64,000 bases of DNA, taken from contig NZ_JACHEB010000001.1 of NCBI RefSeq assembly GCF_014201335.1, forward strand, positions 620,001 through 684,000. The letters are read 5' to 3'. The stretch is from Tunturiibacter gelidiferens (GTDB lineage: Bacteria; Acidobacteriota; Terriglobia; Terriglobales; Acidobacteriaceae). Made by a program: the position numbers and the translations under genes. This document shows, in pieces, positions 23,969 to 33,248 of this stretch (position 1 is its first letter; every line of letters starts with the position of its first letter). The notes beneath the pieces were generated by a model that saw only the letters and a program-made list of their open reading frames with translations, did not search any database and had not been told where the DNA came from.

Positions 23969-25498
23969 TCACTGCCTCCGCCGTCGCCTCCACACCACAA
24001 TTCCACCAAGCGCTACCAACGCGGTCGCTCCAATCAATCGCAACGTCATCTTCCGTATCCACGAAGGCGTCCGCTCAAGCGAACCATCCTGCCACCCCGC
24101 ATGCACAGCCTCTAGGTCGGCAGCCAGCCCAGGAATTGTAATCAAATTAAAGTCTGTAACGGGCAGCGACCCAAAGATCCGCGCGGGAGATGGCGGCGCT
24201 CCACTCCGGTCCTTCGGTATCGCAAGCATCATCGCATTCGCTTCGGCGTCGCGAGGATCATCAAATAGCGCTGCATCCGCCGTATTCGGAAACAGCGTGT
24301 CTTGTCCGGTCATCTTCTTCTCAATCGCAGCCACGCCATCCTGACACACACCTAGCGGATAGTACCCACCAAACGGAAGATCGGGCCGCGACAAATGCTG
24401 ATGCACGTACATGATCAAGAACTTCCCTACCAGCCGTGTCACCTCGATCGCATCCGCATCGCGATATTCATGCGCATGACGGCCCAGCACCCACGCCTGA
24501 TCCAGCGTGTCCATCGTGCGAAACTCCGCCCTGCCATCAATGCCGAAGTACCAACTCACATCTGCATTCACCTTCGGTCCGCGAATCTCCCACTCATATT
24601 CCGCGTGGCTCACCGGCACCAGCAGCGACCGTTTCGTTCCCGGAATCGCGATCTGGGAGTTCACATAAAACGGCATCATTACATCCTGCCCCTTGTAATG
24701 AAAGTGGCCGAAGTTTGCGAAGTATCGCGAGTCGAAAACCGTGACCGTATGACCCGTCCGCATCAAAGCCTGCATCAGCGCCTGTGGAGTCGTCGCTGTC
24801 TCACCGCCGACCTCAGCAGTCACAGTCGCCGCGCCATCCAGCGCATTCAGTCCCAGACGATTTAACACATCGGCCAGCCGTTGACTGTCCGCATGCATCG
24901 GTGCAAGCTTCGGATTCGCTACATCCCCCTTCACCACCCCCGCGCCCATCACAGTCACCAGCGTCGCGTTCGAAATCCCGGGCAGCGTCGACGGCTCATT
25001 CAGACTCACAGTCTCCACCTTCTCAGGCGAGTAGCTTCCCAGGTCCAGATACTCCGTAATCAAACCTTTGCCGGCACCCGTTGTCCAAGTCTCCGTCGGC
25101 GCGCCTGAAGGCGTTCCTGGCGGCGTGTCTGGATGCTTGACCACACGTGTGATCACCCCCACCGTCGGATTAACTTCTTGCATCGTCCACCCCGGAAACC
25201 GGTCCAGCGCCTGCCAATCCTTACCCAGAATCAGCTCCCGCAACTTCTTCATCAGCGCCGGTGTCATCAACGCCGGCCCCTTCTTACCACCCTCATTGAG
25301 CCGGGCCAGCATGGCGTCGGTAAACCCAGGCGTGGCGGAGAGCTCCCGCATCATCTCCGAAAGCAGCACCGTGTTCGCCGGCATCGGCTCCTCCGGCACA
25401 ACATACGGAGCCTCGCTCCGGCAGCCGAACAGGGCAAGCAAAACGCTCACACACACTCCACGACGAACATTCCTGGACAACAAAGGACGCTTGCGCAT
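23969..25498 (-). CDS. Large lipoprotein with C-terminal membrane anchor, unknown
   Basis: 509 residues. A lipobox (VLLALFGC) ends the N-terminal signal, so residue 26 or so should be lipidated. The middle has no domain that I recognise; segments such as FANFGHFHYKGQDVMMPFYV, HAEYEWEIRGPKVNADVSWY and FLIMYVHQHLSRPDLPFGGY look globular. A single hydrophobic helix (IGATALVALGGIVVWRR) and an Arg cluster close the protein, so both ends are tied to the inner membrane. It stands alone, followed by the lysine-rich protein. Confidence 0.8.
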   Translation of the reverse strand: MRKRPLLSRNVRRGVCVSVLLALFGCRSEAPYVVPEEPMPANTVLLSEMMRELSATPGFTDAMLARLNEGGKKGPALMTPALMKKLRELILGKDWQALDRFPGWTMQEVNPTVGVITRVVKHPDTPPGTPSGAPTETWTTGAGKGLITEYLDLGSYSPEKVETVSLNEPSTLPGISNATLVTVMGAGVVKGDVANPKLAPMHADSQRLADVLNRLGLNALDGAATVTAEVGGETATTPQALMQALMRTGHTVTVFDSRYFANFGHFHYKGQDVMMPFYVNSQIAIPGTKRSLLVPVSHAEYEWEIRGPKVNADVSWYFGIDGRAEFRTMDTLDQAWVLGRHAHEYRDADAIEVTRLVGKFLIMYVHQHLSRPDLPFGGYYPLGVCQDGVAAIEKKMTGQDTLFPNTADAALFDDPRDAEANAMMLAIPKDRSGAPPSPARIFGSLPVTDFNLITIPGLAADLEAVHAGWQDGSLERTPSWIRKMTLRLIGATALVALGGIVVWRRRRRQ

Positions 25499-25629
25499 CC
25501 GCCCATTAAACGCTACGCCACGCCGCGCGCAAGAACTTAATTGAACTCGACAATACTAGATCGGTTGGCACTACGGAATCGCGGCTTGAATGTAACGCTA
25601 TCTGAGCGACCAAGTTAACGGGGCTCAAC

Positions 25630-27126
25630 TCACCCAAGCTCATCCAGCTTTTTCACCACTAACTCATTCAGCAACGCCGGATTCGCCTGCCCCTTCGACA
25701 GCTTCATCACCTGCCCAACAAAGAACGCAGCCACGGTCTTCTTCCCTCCGCGATACTGCTCCACCTGCTTCGCATTCCCGGCGATCACCTCATCGATCAT
25801 CGCCTCAATCGCGCCCGTATCCGAGATTTGTTGCGGCTTCTCCCGCTCATATACAACTGGAAAATCCTCATTCTTCTCAAACGCAGAATCCAGCAGCTGC
25901 TTCAGCATCTTGCTAGACAGCTCACCCGACTCCGCCAGGTCTGCCGCCATCACAACGCCTTCCATCGACACCGGCGACTGCTCCAACTCCAGCCCAGCCG
26001 CACGCAAACGCATCGTCAACTCGCTCGTCAGCAAGGCGGCCACACGCCGCGGGCTCTTCGCCTTCTTCGCTGCCGTCTCAAACCGATCCGCAAACTCCCT
26101 CGTTGCCGTCAGCGTAGCCGCATCCTGCGCCGAAATCTCATACTCCGCAATCATCCGCGCCCGCCGAGCCTCAGGCAACTCCGGCAGCATCTTCAAAATC
26201 TCCGCCTGCCACTCCGCACCAACCACCAGCGGTGGCAGATCCGGTTCCGGAAAATACCGGTAGTCATGCGCCTGCTCCTTACTCCGCATCGAGTAGGTTC
26301 GCCCCTCAGCGCTATTCCAGAGCCGCGATTCCTGCACCACCCGCCCACCGTCTTCTAACACGCCAATCTGCCGTTCGATCTCGTACTCCACTGCCGCGCG
26401 AATGTAACGGAAGCTGTTGACGTTCTTCACCTCGGCCTTCGTCCCAAACTCTTTCGCGCCTTTCAGCATCACACTGACGTTCGCATCGCAGCGCAGCGAC
26501 CCCTCTTCCATGTTGCAATCGCTCACGCCGGTATAAAGCAGAATCTCCTTCAGCTTCGTCAGGTACTCGAACACCTCATCTGCCGTGCGCAGGTCAGGCT
26601 CACTGACAATCTCCACCAGCGGAGTTCCGCACCGATTCAAATCGATATAGGTCTTCGACACCGAATCCGCGAACCCGTCATGAATACTCTTCCCCGCATC
26701 CTCTTCCATGTGCAGCCGAGTCACACCTATCCGCTTCGTCACCGCAGCGCCCGCAGCATCAAACGCGGGCACCTCAATCCAACCATTCTCCGCAATCGGC
26801 TTATCGAATTGCGATATCTGATACCCCTTGGGCGAGTCCGGATAAAAATAGTTCTTCCGCGAAAAAATACTCGTCTCGCGAATCTCGCAGTTGATCGCCT
26901 TCGCCGCCAGCACAGCAAACTCCACTGCCCTGCGATTCAAAACCGGCAGCGCGCCCGGCAACCCTAAACAAGTCGGACAAACATGCGTATTCGGATCGCC
27001 ACCATACTTATTCACGCAACCGCAAAAAGCCTTCGACGCTGTCAAAAGCTGAACATGAACCTCCAGCCCAATCACAGGCTGGTACTTGGCAAGAATCTCA
27101 GGCGTAATCTGCGTCAAAGTAGGCAT
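25630..27126 (-). CDS. gatB: Asp-tRNA(Asn)/Glu-tRNA(Gln) amidotransferase subunit B
   Basis: 498 residues from the ATG at 27124-27126 (MPTLTQITPEILAKYQPVIG), the normal family start; the longer open frame upstream adds nothing conserved. Conserved blocks are VIGLEVHVQLLT, YFYPDSPKGYQISQFDKPI, GVTRLHMEEDAGKSIHD and DLNRCGTPLVEIVSEPD. The C-terminal tRNA-binding tail ends FFVGQVMKLSKGQANPALLN. It passes ammonia to mischarged tRNAs with GatA and GatC, which are not in the window. It is divergent from the YdjM-like gene. Confidence 0.96.
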   Translation of the reverse strand: MPTLTQITPEILAKYQPVIGLEVHVQLLTASKAFCGCVNKYGGDPNTHVCPTCLGLPGALPVLNRRAVEFAVLAAKAINCEIRETSIFSRKNYFYPDSPKGYQISQFDKPIAENGWIEVPAFDAAGAAVTKRIGVTRLHMEEDAGKSIHDGFADSVSKTYIDLNRCGTPLVEIVSEPDLRTADEVFEYLTKLKEILLYTGVSDCNMEEGSLRCDANVSVMLKGAKEFGTKAEVKNVNSFRYIRAAVEYEIERQIGVLEDGGRVVQESRLWNSAEGRTYSMRSKEQAHDYRYFPEPDLPPLVVGAEWQAEILKMLPELPEARRARMIAEYEISAQDAATLTATREFADRFETAAKKAKSPRRVAALLTSELTMRLRAAGLELEQSPVSMEGVVMAADLAESGELSSKMLKQLLDSAFEKNEDFPVVYEREKPQQISDTGAIEAMIDEVIAGNAKQVEQYRGGKKTVAAFFVGQVMKLSKGQANPALLNELVVKKLDELG

Positions 27127-27210
27127 TTTCACCTTTGATTCTAACAAGCGCGTGCAACTCTCGCAGCCGATGCCTTCTACAGCCACCGACAAGCTAACAT
27201 CACAGCAGAC

Positions 27211-28284
27211 ATGGAACCCATCACCCACTTCATGACCGGTGCAGTCCTCGCCCGCTCCGGCTTCAACCGCAAGGCGGCCTACGCCACCCTCGCGATGACT
27301 CTCGCCGCCGAAGCTCCCGATCTCGACACTCTGTGGGCAATTCGTGGACCCATCGCTTCCTTTCAACATCATCGCGGCTGGACCCACACCTTCATCGGCC
27401 TACCATTCGAAGCAGCCGTAATCGTAGGTTTCGTATGGCTCTTCCATCGCTGGCGCCTTCGCGGAAAAGACCCCCAAACTGACCAGCAACCCCTCCATCA
27501 ACGCAAACAGACCGCGCCGATCCGTTGGGGTCTCCTCTATTGCTTCTCTCTCATCGCCCTGCTCAGCCATCTCCTGCTCGACTGGACCAACACCTACGGC
27601 ATCCGCCCCTTCTTTCCCTTCAACCCCCACTGGTACGCTGGCTCCATCGTATTTATCTTTGAACCCGTAATCTTTATCCTTCTACTTACGGCTCTCGTCG
27701 CCCCATCCCTCTTCGGACTCATCAACAGCGAAATAGGCGCTCGCAAACCAGCCTTTCGAGGTCGCGGTTGGGCCATCTTCGCTCTCCTCGCCATCGTCGC
27801 GCTGTGGGCATTCCGCTTCATCGAACACGGCAAGGCTCTCCAGCTCGCCCAAACCACCGACTACAACGCCGCACCCGTCTCCCGCGTCTTCGCCAGCCCC
27901 TTCCCCCTCAATCCGTTTCACTGGGAGACTATCGCCGAAACCCCGCAGTTCTACCAGCTAGCCTCAATCGACACTCTCAACAATCTGGCCACCACCAATA
28001 CCCAGGCCGACGTCTTCTATAAACCGCCCACCACTCTCGCCACTCTTGTAGCCAAACGAAGCTGGCTCGGCGAGGCCTATCTCGACTGGTCGCAATATCC
28101 CATCGTCACCGACACCGGCAGCAACGAAGAAGGCCTCACCACCGTCACTTTCCGCGACCTGCGCTTCTTCTACAACACGCCTTTTTTGTCTGGCCGCCAA
28201 GATCCCCCACTTTCGGGCGCGGTATTTCTCAACGCAGACCGCCGCATCGTTCGCATGGAGTTGGGCAACCGCATTCAGCACTAA
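27211..28284 (+). CDS. YdjM-like membrane-bound metal-dependent hydrolase
   Basis: 357 residues. The N-terminus carries the family's histidine/aspartate pattern: MEPITHFMTGAVLARSG, EAPDLDTLWAI and HHRGWTHTFIG. Four to five hydrophobic helices follow, then a soluble C-terminal part of about 150 residues (from QTTDYNAAPVSRVFASPFPL). Members of the YdjM/DUF457 family are inner membrane proteins thought to bind metal. The substrate is not known. It is divergent from gatB with 84 bp between the starts. Confidence 0.9.
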   Translation: MEPITHFMTGAVLARSGFNRKAAYATLAMTLAAEAPDLDTLWAIRGPIASFQHHRGWTHTFIGLPFEAAVIVGFVWLFHRWRLRGKDPQTDQQPLHQRKQTAPIRWGLLYCFSLIALLSHLLLDWTNTYGIRPFFPFNPHWYAGSIVFIFEPVIFILLLTALVAPSLFGLINSEIGARKPAFRGRGWAIFALLAIVALWAFRFIEHGKALQLAQTTDYNAAPVSRVFASPFPLNPFHWETIAETPQFYQLASIDTLNNLATTNTQADVFYKPPTTLATLVAKRSWLGEAYLDWSQYPIVTDTGSNEEGLTTVTFRDLRFFYNTPFLSGRQDPPLSGAVFLNADRRIVRMELGNRIQH

Positions 28285-28299
28285 CTGGCGAAAGTCGCC

Positions 28300-28947
28300 C
28301 TAGCTCTCTTCCACAGGAAGACTCGTACCCCTCCGTTTGTCGAAGACCTTCCGCAACACGAACACCAGCAACAGCACAATCAGAATCCCGCTGAACCCAA
28401 GCACATAACTAAGGTGCTGGTGGATCATATGCGTAATCGTGTGCAGAATCGCTGGCCCATAGGTAATCGTGATCAAGGCCCAGATCAAAAACCGTATGAA
28501 CTTACCGACACAGATCGCGGAGAAGAACCAGAACAACTTCATCTCGAAGACGCCCGCCGCAAACTCAAACAGCTTCACCGGAGTTGGCGGTGGCATCATC
28601 GCCGGAATCATAATCGCTAGAAATTCCTGCTTCTCGAACCGGTCGCGCATCTGCTCATACCGTTGCCGGTTGATCCGCTTCAGCAGAAATAGCTCTCCGC
28701 CCGCACGCCCGAGATAATACGGCAACAAACTACCAACCGCCGAACCCACCGCAGCCATAAAACAATAAAGCAGAAAACGCGACTTATCGTGAACCACATA
28801 GTCGATCAGCAGAGCATCGATCGGCACCGGAATCGCTGCCGAATCGATCACCGCCAGCGCGCCGATACCCCACACGCCAAGCGGCTTCAGTGCCGCAAGC
28901 ATCACGATATTCAATTTATGCAGAAGCGCAACAGGAGAGATCTTCAC
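28300..28947 (-). CDS. VTT-domain (YqaA/DedA-like) membrane protein
   Basis: 215 residues from a GTG start at 28945-28947 with AAGGA upstream. VTT features are present: PVPIDALLIDYVV, AAVGSAVGSLLPYYLGRAGG and IPAMMPPPTPVKLFEFAAGV. Family members are lipid scramblases or transporters. It lies 15 bp downstream of the mogA-like gene on the same strand, so the two are probably co-transcribed, though no functional link is known. Confidence 0.88.
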   Translation of the reverse strand: MKISPVALLHKLNIVMLAALKPLGVWGIGALAVIDSAAIPVPIDALLIDYVVHDKSRFLLYCFMAAVGSAVGSLLPYYLGRAGGELFLLKRINRQRYEQMRDRFEKQEFLAIMIPAMMPPPTPVKLFEFAAGVFEMKLFWFFSAICVGKFIRFLIWALITITYGPAILHTITHMIHQHLSYVLGFSGILIVLLLVFVLRKVFDKRRGTSLPVEES

Positions 28948-28962
28948 GGGGTCCTTCTCATT

Positions 28963-29502
28963 CTATCTGTCGTCAGCCCTTCCATGTTGATCGCTCTTCG
29001 TGAACCCCTGATGAGTCGGGCGCCCTGCCAGCAGATCTAGCGCATGCGGCAGCACCGGCAAAATCGACGCCAGCGAACTCCTCGCGCCCGACGGGCTTCC
29101 CGGCAGATTCACGATCAAAGCACCTCCCAGCGTCCCACAAACCGCACGGCTCAGCGCGGCAAGCGGCGTCTCGAGCAGCCCATCGGCCCTCATCCGCTCC
29201 GACAACCCCTCAACCAACCGCTCACAAACCATCCGCGTAGCCTCCGGCGTGACATCCCGCTTCGCCAAGCCGGTGCCTCCGGTCGTCACAATCAGGTCTA
29301 CAACTTTAGCGTTACGTCTCAATGCCTCGGCGATTTGGTCGATCTCGTCCGGCAGTATTTCGCTCAGCACCTGACCGATTCCTGCATCTTCCAACAGCTC
29401 ACAAACGGCAGGCCCGGAGAGATCTATCTGTTCCCCGCGAGAACAGCGGTCGCTGATCGTCAGCACAACGGCACGAACATCGGGCGCAAAGCTTAGAGTC
29501 AC
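28963..29502 (-). CDS. MogA/MoaB family molybdenum cofactor protein
   Basis: 179 residues from a GTG start. Molybdopterin-binding motifs are AVVLTISDRCSRGEQIDLSG, VDLIVTTGGTGLAKRDVTPE and the end GALIVNLPGSPSGARSSLAS. It is a molybdopterin adenylyltransferase type protein. No other cofactor gene is in the window. A GGGAGG lies right before the start. The C-terminal segment TKSDQHGRADDR is a family-variable extension. Confidence 0.9.
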   Translation of the reverse strand: MTLSFAPDVRAVVLTISDRCSRGEQIDLSGPAVCELLEDAGIGQVLSEILPDEIDQIAEALRRNAKVVDLIVTTGGTGLAKRDVTPEATRMVCERLVEGLSERMRADGLLETPLAALSRAVCGTLGGALIVNLPGSPSGARSSLASILPVLPHALDLLAGRPTHQGFTKSDQHGRADDR

Positions 29503-29683
29503 CCTCCCAGTCTACGGTTTCACTCCACTTCTCCGGAAATTCGTGCCGATTCTTCTTTCCCAATACGAGCATCAAAGGTGAGAAAATAGAAAAGACTATG
29601 CAAGCCGGTGCAGCCCACCGGGGACCACGATCCGTTCCGCCCGCGAAACTTTCGCCTCCCGCAGCCGTCAGACCACATAGCCC

Positions 29684-30715
29684 ATGCCCTCACTCGAGAC
29701 TCCGCCCAAATCCGCACCTCCCAATCAACCCCCCAAGGTGCGCACTGGCCGCTACGGCGAACTCGAAGAACACGAGCTCATCCATCTGCTCGATTCACTC
29801 GACGACGAGCGCTCGAAAGCGCGCTTTCGCGAGTCCATCTACATCTCCCTGATCATCTACCTGGCCATCTTGTGGTTCCTCTTCTACGGCCCTCGCGTCC
29901 TCTTCCATCAGCCGCGCCTCATCAGTCCCGCGCAAGTACTTAAAGATCGAGAGCAGCAGCTAACTCGCCTCGATGATCCAACAAATCTACCCAAAACATC
30001 CTCCAACGCCCCAAAGTCTCCGCCGCCGCGGCCAGTGGTCGACCAGAAGATGCTGAAGCAGCTGCAGGCGATGCGCAAAGCCGCTCCACCAGCTCCCGCC
30101 GCTCCCCCTCCGCCAACTCCCACGCCCCCCGTCACGCAACCGGCGCCTGCACAACAATCGACTCCGCTACCGCCAGCCCCACAGCCCCAGGCGACCCAGC
30201 AGCCAGCCCAGCAGGCTCTCGTCGAAGCCCCGAAGCCCGTCCCAACTCGGCCAAACTTTGGCAATCCTAACCAGACCGCCGGCGATGCCATCCGCCAAGC
30301 CGCCCAGGGCGCAGCCCGCGACCACGGCAGCGCCGGTGACTCCGGTGGACAATCCAGCGGACGCGGCGGCATGGGAACCGGCGCCGAAATCCTCTCCGAC
30401 ACCCAGGGCGTCGACTTCGGCCCGTATATTCGCCGCATCCTTCAGGACATCAAGCGCAACTGGTACCCGCTCATCCCGGAAGAAGCCCGTCCACCCCTCA
30501 ACAAGCAGGGCGAAACCCTCGTCCGCTTCACCATCCTGCCCGACGGCCGCATCGCCGCCATGAACCTCGACGGCAGCAGCCAGGATCAGTCCATCGACAG
30601 AGCTTGTTGGGGCGCCATCACCGGCGAAGGCCAGTTCCCTCCGCTCCCGGCCGGCTTCCACGGCCCGAACCTCGAGCTCCGCATCGACTTCCTCACCAAC
30701 AAACCTCTGCCATAA
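29684..30715 (+). CDS. TonB-type energy transducer
   Basis: 343 residues. A cytosolic N-terminal part of about 50 residues is followed by one membrane helix (IYISLIIYLAILWFLFYG). A long Pro/Ala/Gln-rich linker then spans the periplasm, and a TonB C-terminal domain closes the protein (GPYIRRILQDIKRNWYPLIP, then GETLVRFTILPDGRIAAMNL). It should couple proton motive force to outer membrane receptors such as the one at 11129. The N-terminal cytosolic extension is longer than in E. coli TonB. No exbB/exbD are in the window. Confidence 0.88.
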   Translation: MPSLETPPKSAPPNQPPKVRTGRYGELEEHELIHLLDSLDDERSKARFRESIYISLIIYLAILWFLFYGPRVLFHQPRLISPAQVLKDREQQLTRLDDPTNLPKTSSNAPKSPPPRPVVDQKMLKQLQAMRKAAPPAPAAPPPPTPTPPVTQPAPAQQSTPLPPAPQPQATQQPAQQALVEAPKPVPTRPNFGNPNQTAGDAIRQAAQGAARDHGSAGDSGGQSSGRGGMGTGAEILSDTQGVDFGPYIRRILQDIKRNWYPLIPEEARPPLNKQGETLVRFTILPDGRIAAMNLDGSSQDQSIDRACWGAITGEGQFPPLPAGFHGPNLELRIDFLTNKPLP

Positions 30716-30740
30716 CCGCAGGTAGCGCAACGAGCTGAAG

Positions 30741-31202
30741 CTACCGCAGGCGATCGACCTCACTCTGCTCCGCCATCGGTTCAACATTCTTCAGCAGTCG
30801 CAGCAGGAGCTTAGTCAAAGTCTCGATCTCCCGCTCGGTAAATCCTTCGAGCGCCAGCTTATTCCCCTCGCGCAACACCTCCCGCGCAGCAGGAAGCTTC
30901 TTCACGGCAAGTGGCGTCAGCGAAACCAGGCTGCTCCGTTTGTCCTCAGGGTTTGCCGCCCGCTTGATCAGTCCATCCCGTTCCATCCGGCCCAGCAGTT
31001 GAGCCATCGTAGGTTGCTCAATGTGGGCCATCCTCGCCAACTCCGTTTGTGTCGAAGTCGCCCCATCTTTCAGCGCATACAGCACCGGCATCTGGGCAGC
31101 CGCAAGCCCAATCCGCTGAAACCGTTCGTCCGCCCATCGTAGCGACAGCTTCGATAGACGATTGATCAGATGTCCAGGCGTTCGAAAAAGATCTGCGTCC
31201 AC
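30741..31202 (-). CDS. MarR family transcriptional regulator
   Basis: 153 residues from a GTG start at 31200-31202, with GGAGG five bases upstream. The winged-helix motif is TSTQTELARMAHIEQPTMAQ followed by LLGRMERDGLIKRAANPEDK, with the conserved wing DKRSS. It is divergent from a TetX-like flavoprotein, and a pair of palindromes lies between the two starts, so it most likely represses that gene. The inducer is unknown. Confidence 0.92.
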   Translation of the reverse strand: MDADLFRTPGHLINRLSKLSLRWADERFQRIGLAAAQMPVLYALKDGATSTQTELARMAHIEQPTMAQLLGRMERDGLIKRAANPEDKRSSLVSLTPLAVKKLPAAREVLREGNKLALEGFTEREIETLTKLLLRLLKNVEPMAEQSEVDRLR

Positions 31203-31219
31203 ACTTGCCTCCCATGTAG

Positions 31220-31252
31220 ATAGTATCCTATGCTATTTACATAGGTACCTAT
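31220..31252. promoter_or_regulatory. Two-site MarR operator candidate
   Basis: ATAGGTACCTAT at 31241-31252 is a perfect 12-bp palindrome. ATAGTATCCTAT at 31220-31231 is an imperfect copy 21 bp away, that is two helical turns. Both lie between the divergent MarR and TetX-like starts. MarR proteins usually bind such palindromes in this location. Confidence 0.7.
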
Positions 31253-31276
31253 ACAAATGCACCTCACGGAGTCACA

Positions 31277-32443
31277 ATGAATAAAAATCTTCAGATCGCC
31301 ATCGTAGGAGCAGGCCCCGGCGGTCTAACGCTAGCTCGTATCCTGCATCTTCACGGTATTCGGGCAACCGTCTTCGAGCGCGAGCCATTCTCTATAGCCC
31401 GCCCTCAGGGCGGCTCGCTCGATATGCACGCAGACACCGGCCAGTTCGCAATCCAAGCCGCTGGCCTCACAGCCGAGTTCAAACGCATCGCCCGCTATGA
31501 AGACCAGGAAGCGCGCATCTACGACAAACACGGCAAGCTGCGCTTTCTCGATGTCGACACTTCAGCCAAGGATCGACCAGAAGTAGACCGCGGACACCTT
31601 CGACAGATGCTCCTCGATTCCCTTCCGGCAGAGGTCGTCCAATGGAATCACGAGTTGAGCACCGCCACACAAAACGACGATGGAACGTTCGAACTTGCAT
31701 TTCGGAATGGAAACCGCAGATCCTTTGATCTCGTCGGCGGCGCCGATGGCGCATGGTCTCGCATACGGCCTCTGGTATCGACTGCACGTCCCATCTACAG
31801 CGGCGTCATGTTTGTTGAGTTTGGTATCGCCGACGCCGACACACGCCATCCAAAATTAGCGCAGCTAGTCGGACGCGGCATGATGTTTGCTATCGGAGAC
31901 TCTAAAACTCTAATAGGTCATCGAGACGCAAATGCCCACCTCGGCATCTACACAGCGATGCGAGTTCCAGAAGACTGGGTGCAAACAAGTGGACTCGACT
32001 GGTCGTCAACCGAAGCAACCAAAGCCAGCCTCGCCGCACACTTCACCGGCTGGTCAGAAGAGTTGCTTCAACACATTCATCAATCCGGCACCCACGGCGA
32101 AAAAATTGCACCGCGACCCATCTACGCTCTGCCCGTCGGCCACCGTTGGGAGCACCGAAGCGGCGTCACTCTCATAGGCGATGCCGCTCACTTAATGTCC
32201 CCCTTCGGTGGCGACGGAGCAAACCTCGCCATGCGCGACGCCGCAGATCTGGCACTCGCGCTCATAAAAGAGAACGACTGGAACACAGCTGTTGAAATCG
32301 CCGAGGTCGCGATGTGGACCCGCGCCGAACCCGCGGCAGCCGGTGCGTGGGATGCGATCCAGGACACCTTCTCCGAAGATGGCCTCGCCCACACCCTTCA
32401 AGTCATGGAAGAACACAGCGGAGTACAACGCCTCAGCTCATGA
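31277..32443 (+). CDS. TetX-like FAD-dependent monooxygenase
   Basis: 388 residues. FAD-binding GxGxxG is IAIVGAGPGGLTLARILHLH. The sequence follows TetX closely in layout: PQGGSLDMHADTGQFAIQAA, the EVDRGHLRQMLLDSL stretch, and LIGDAAHLMSPFGGDGANLA near residue 300, where TetX has GDAAHLMPPFAGQG. TetX hydroxylates and so inactivates tetracyclines; family members from soil bacteria vary in activity, so resistance is not shown. The C-terminal helix ends MEEHSGVQRLSS. The divergent MarR gene and the operator between them suggest induction by a small aromatic compound. Confidence 0.88.
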   Translation: MNKNLQIAIVGAGPGGLTLARILHLHGIRATVFEREPFSIARPQGGSLDMHADTGQFAIQAAGLTAEFKRIARYEDQEARIYDKHGKLRFLDVDTSAKDRPEVDRGHLRQMLLDSLPAEVVQWNHELSTATQNDDGTFELAFRNGNRRSFDLVGGADGAWSRIRPLVSTARPIYSGVMFVEFGIADADTRHPKLAQLVGRGMMFAIGDSKTLIGHRDANAHLGIYTAMRVPEDWVQTSGLDWSSTEATKASLAAHFTGWSEELLQHIHQSGTHGEKIAPRPIYALPVGHRWEHRSGVTLIGDAAHLMSPFGGDGANLAMRDAADLALALIKENDWNTAVEIAEVAMWTRAEPAAAGAWDAIQDTFSEDGLAHTLQVMEEHSGVQRLSS

Positions 32444-32451
32444 CCTGCGAT

Positions 32452-32907
32452 TCAACGCATGTAAGAAAATGTCCCGCACAGATCCGTTGAGTTCGCAATC
32501 GCATTCAACGTAAACTCCGGCGCCTTCGCGCCCGAGAAAAAGGCCACCTTCAAACTGCGTCCCGCAACATAGGTAGCCATCCACTGCGTATCCTCAGTGC
32601 CACAAAGAGTATTGCGATGCATGAACTTCTTCGCCGACGGAATGTTCAGCCTGTAGAGGTTGCCGCTCCCACCGGCGCTGCTGTCCGCATCGAAGACTGC
32701 GCTCACCTCGCCCGGCTCCAGACGACGTATCTGTGCAATCACAAACCCGGTGAAGTTGATCGTCAGCTTTTCATCAGAAAGCGCGATATCGCCGGTAATG
32801 GACTGGGCCGTCGAACTCTCAGCACGCCACATGCCCTTATCCTGAGCCCCAGCGGACACACCGCAGACCAACACCGAACACACAATCGCACACAACAATC
32901 TCTTCAT
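32452..32907 (-). CDS. Small secreted protein of unknown function
   Basis: 151 residues with a signal peptide (RLLCAIVCSVLVCGVSAGAQ). The mature part is beta-rich by appearance (GDIALSDEKLTINFTGFVIA), with two cysteines (NTLCGTEDTQW and STDLCGTFSY) that may form a disulfide. I recognise no family. It converges on the TetX-like gene with 8 bp between stops. Confidence 0.75.
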   Translation of the reverse strand: MKRLLCAIVCSVLVCGVSAGAQDKGMWRAESSTAQSITGDIALSDEKLTINFTGFVIAQIRRLEPGEVSAVFDADSSAGGSGNLYRLNIPSAKKFMHRNTLCGTEDTQWMATYVAGRSLKVAFFSGAKAPEFTLNAIANSTDLCGTFSYMR

Positions 32908-33080
32908 CTCTCAAGGATCACATCCAACTTGTCTTTGAGCAACTTTCGCCGCCTGCCTCCATTCACGGCAATCAAAAAGTTCGACATCGCGTTCCAGTCA
33001 GAGACCATCCGTATCTGGCGTCCATAGATGCTTCGACCGCGTCCCGTAATCTATCATCAAAGAAAAGCGTCAGATACGAC

Positions 33081-33248
33081 ACATCGGCCACGACCATCGC
33101 ACATCAAACCCCATCGAAGCCTCTACAGACCGAACGCCGCCGCCAAATTCGCGGCCTGCTCCTCCTCGCTCTGGCCGTCTTCCTCTTTACTCTCCTCCGA
33201 GCCGACACACACGCTATCTTCCATCAAGGCTGGTGGCGTCTATGGTGA
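33081..33248 (+). other. Possible small single-span membrane ORF without normal start
   Basis: An open frame ending at TGA 33246-33248 encodes a short polar segment, a basic cluster (RRRQIRG), one hydrophobic helix (LLLLALAVFLFTLLRA) and a Trp-rich tail ending GWWRLW. It reads like a real small membrane protein and overlaps the miaA start (ATG at 33242). No ATG, GTG or TTG opens the frame at a sensible place; the nearest upstream candidate is CTG at 33015. It may be a remnant, use a rare start or carry an error. The 334-bp gap before miaA holds nothing else I recognise. Confidence 0.4.

Noticed and set aside
25630..27387. Longer start for gatB, 87 codons upstream
   Set aside because: The extra sequence overlaps the divergent gene's start region and has no homology; the protein normally starts at MPTLTQIT.
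31277..32443. Proven tetracycline resistance gene
   Set aside because: The similarity to TetX is in layout and motifs only; soil relatives often have other substrates.
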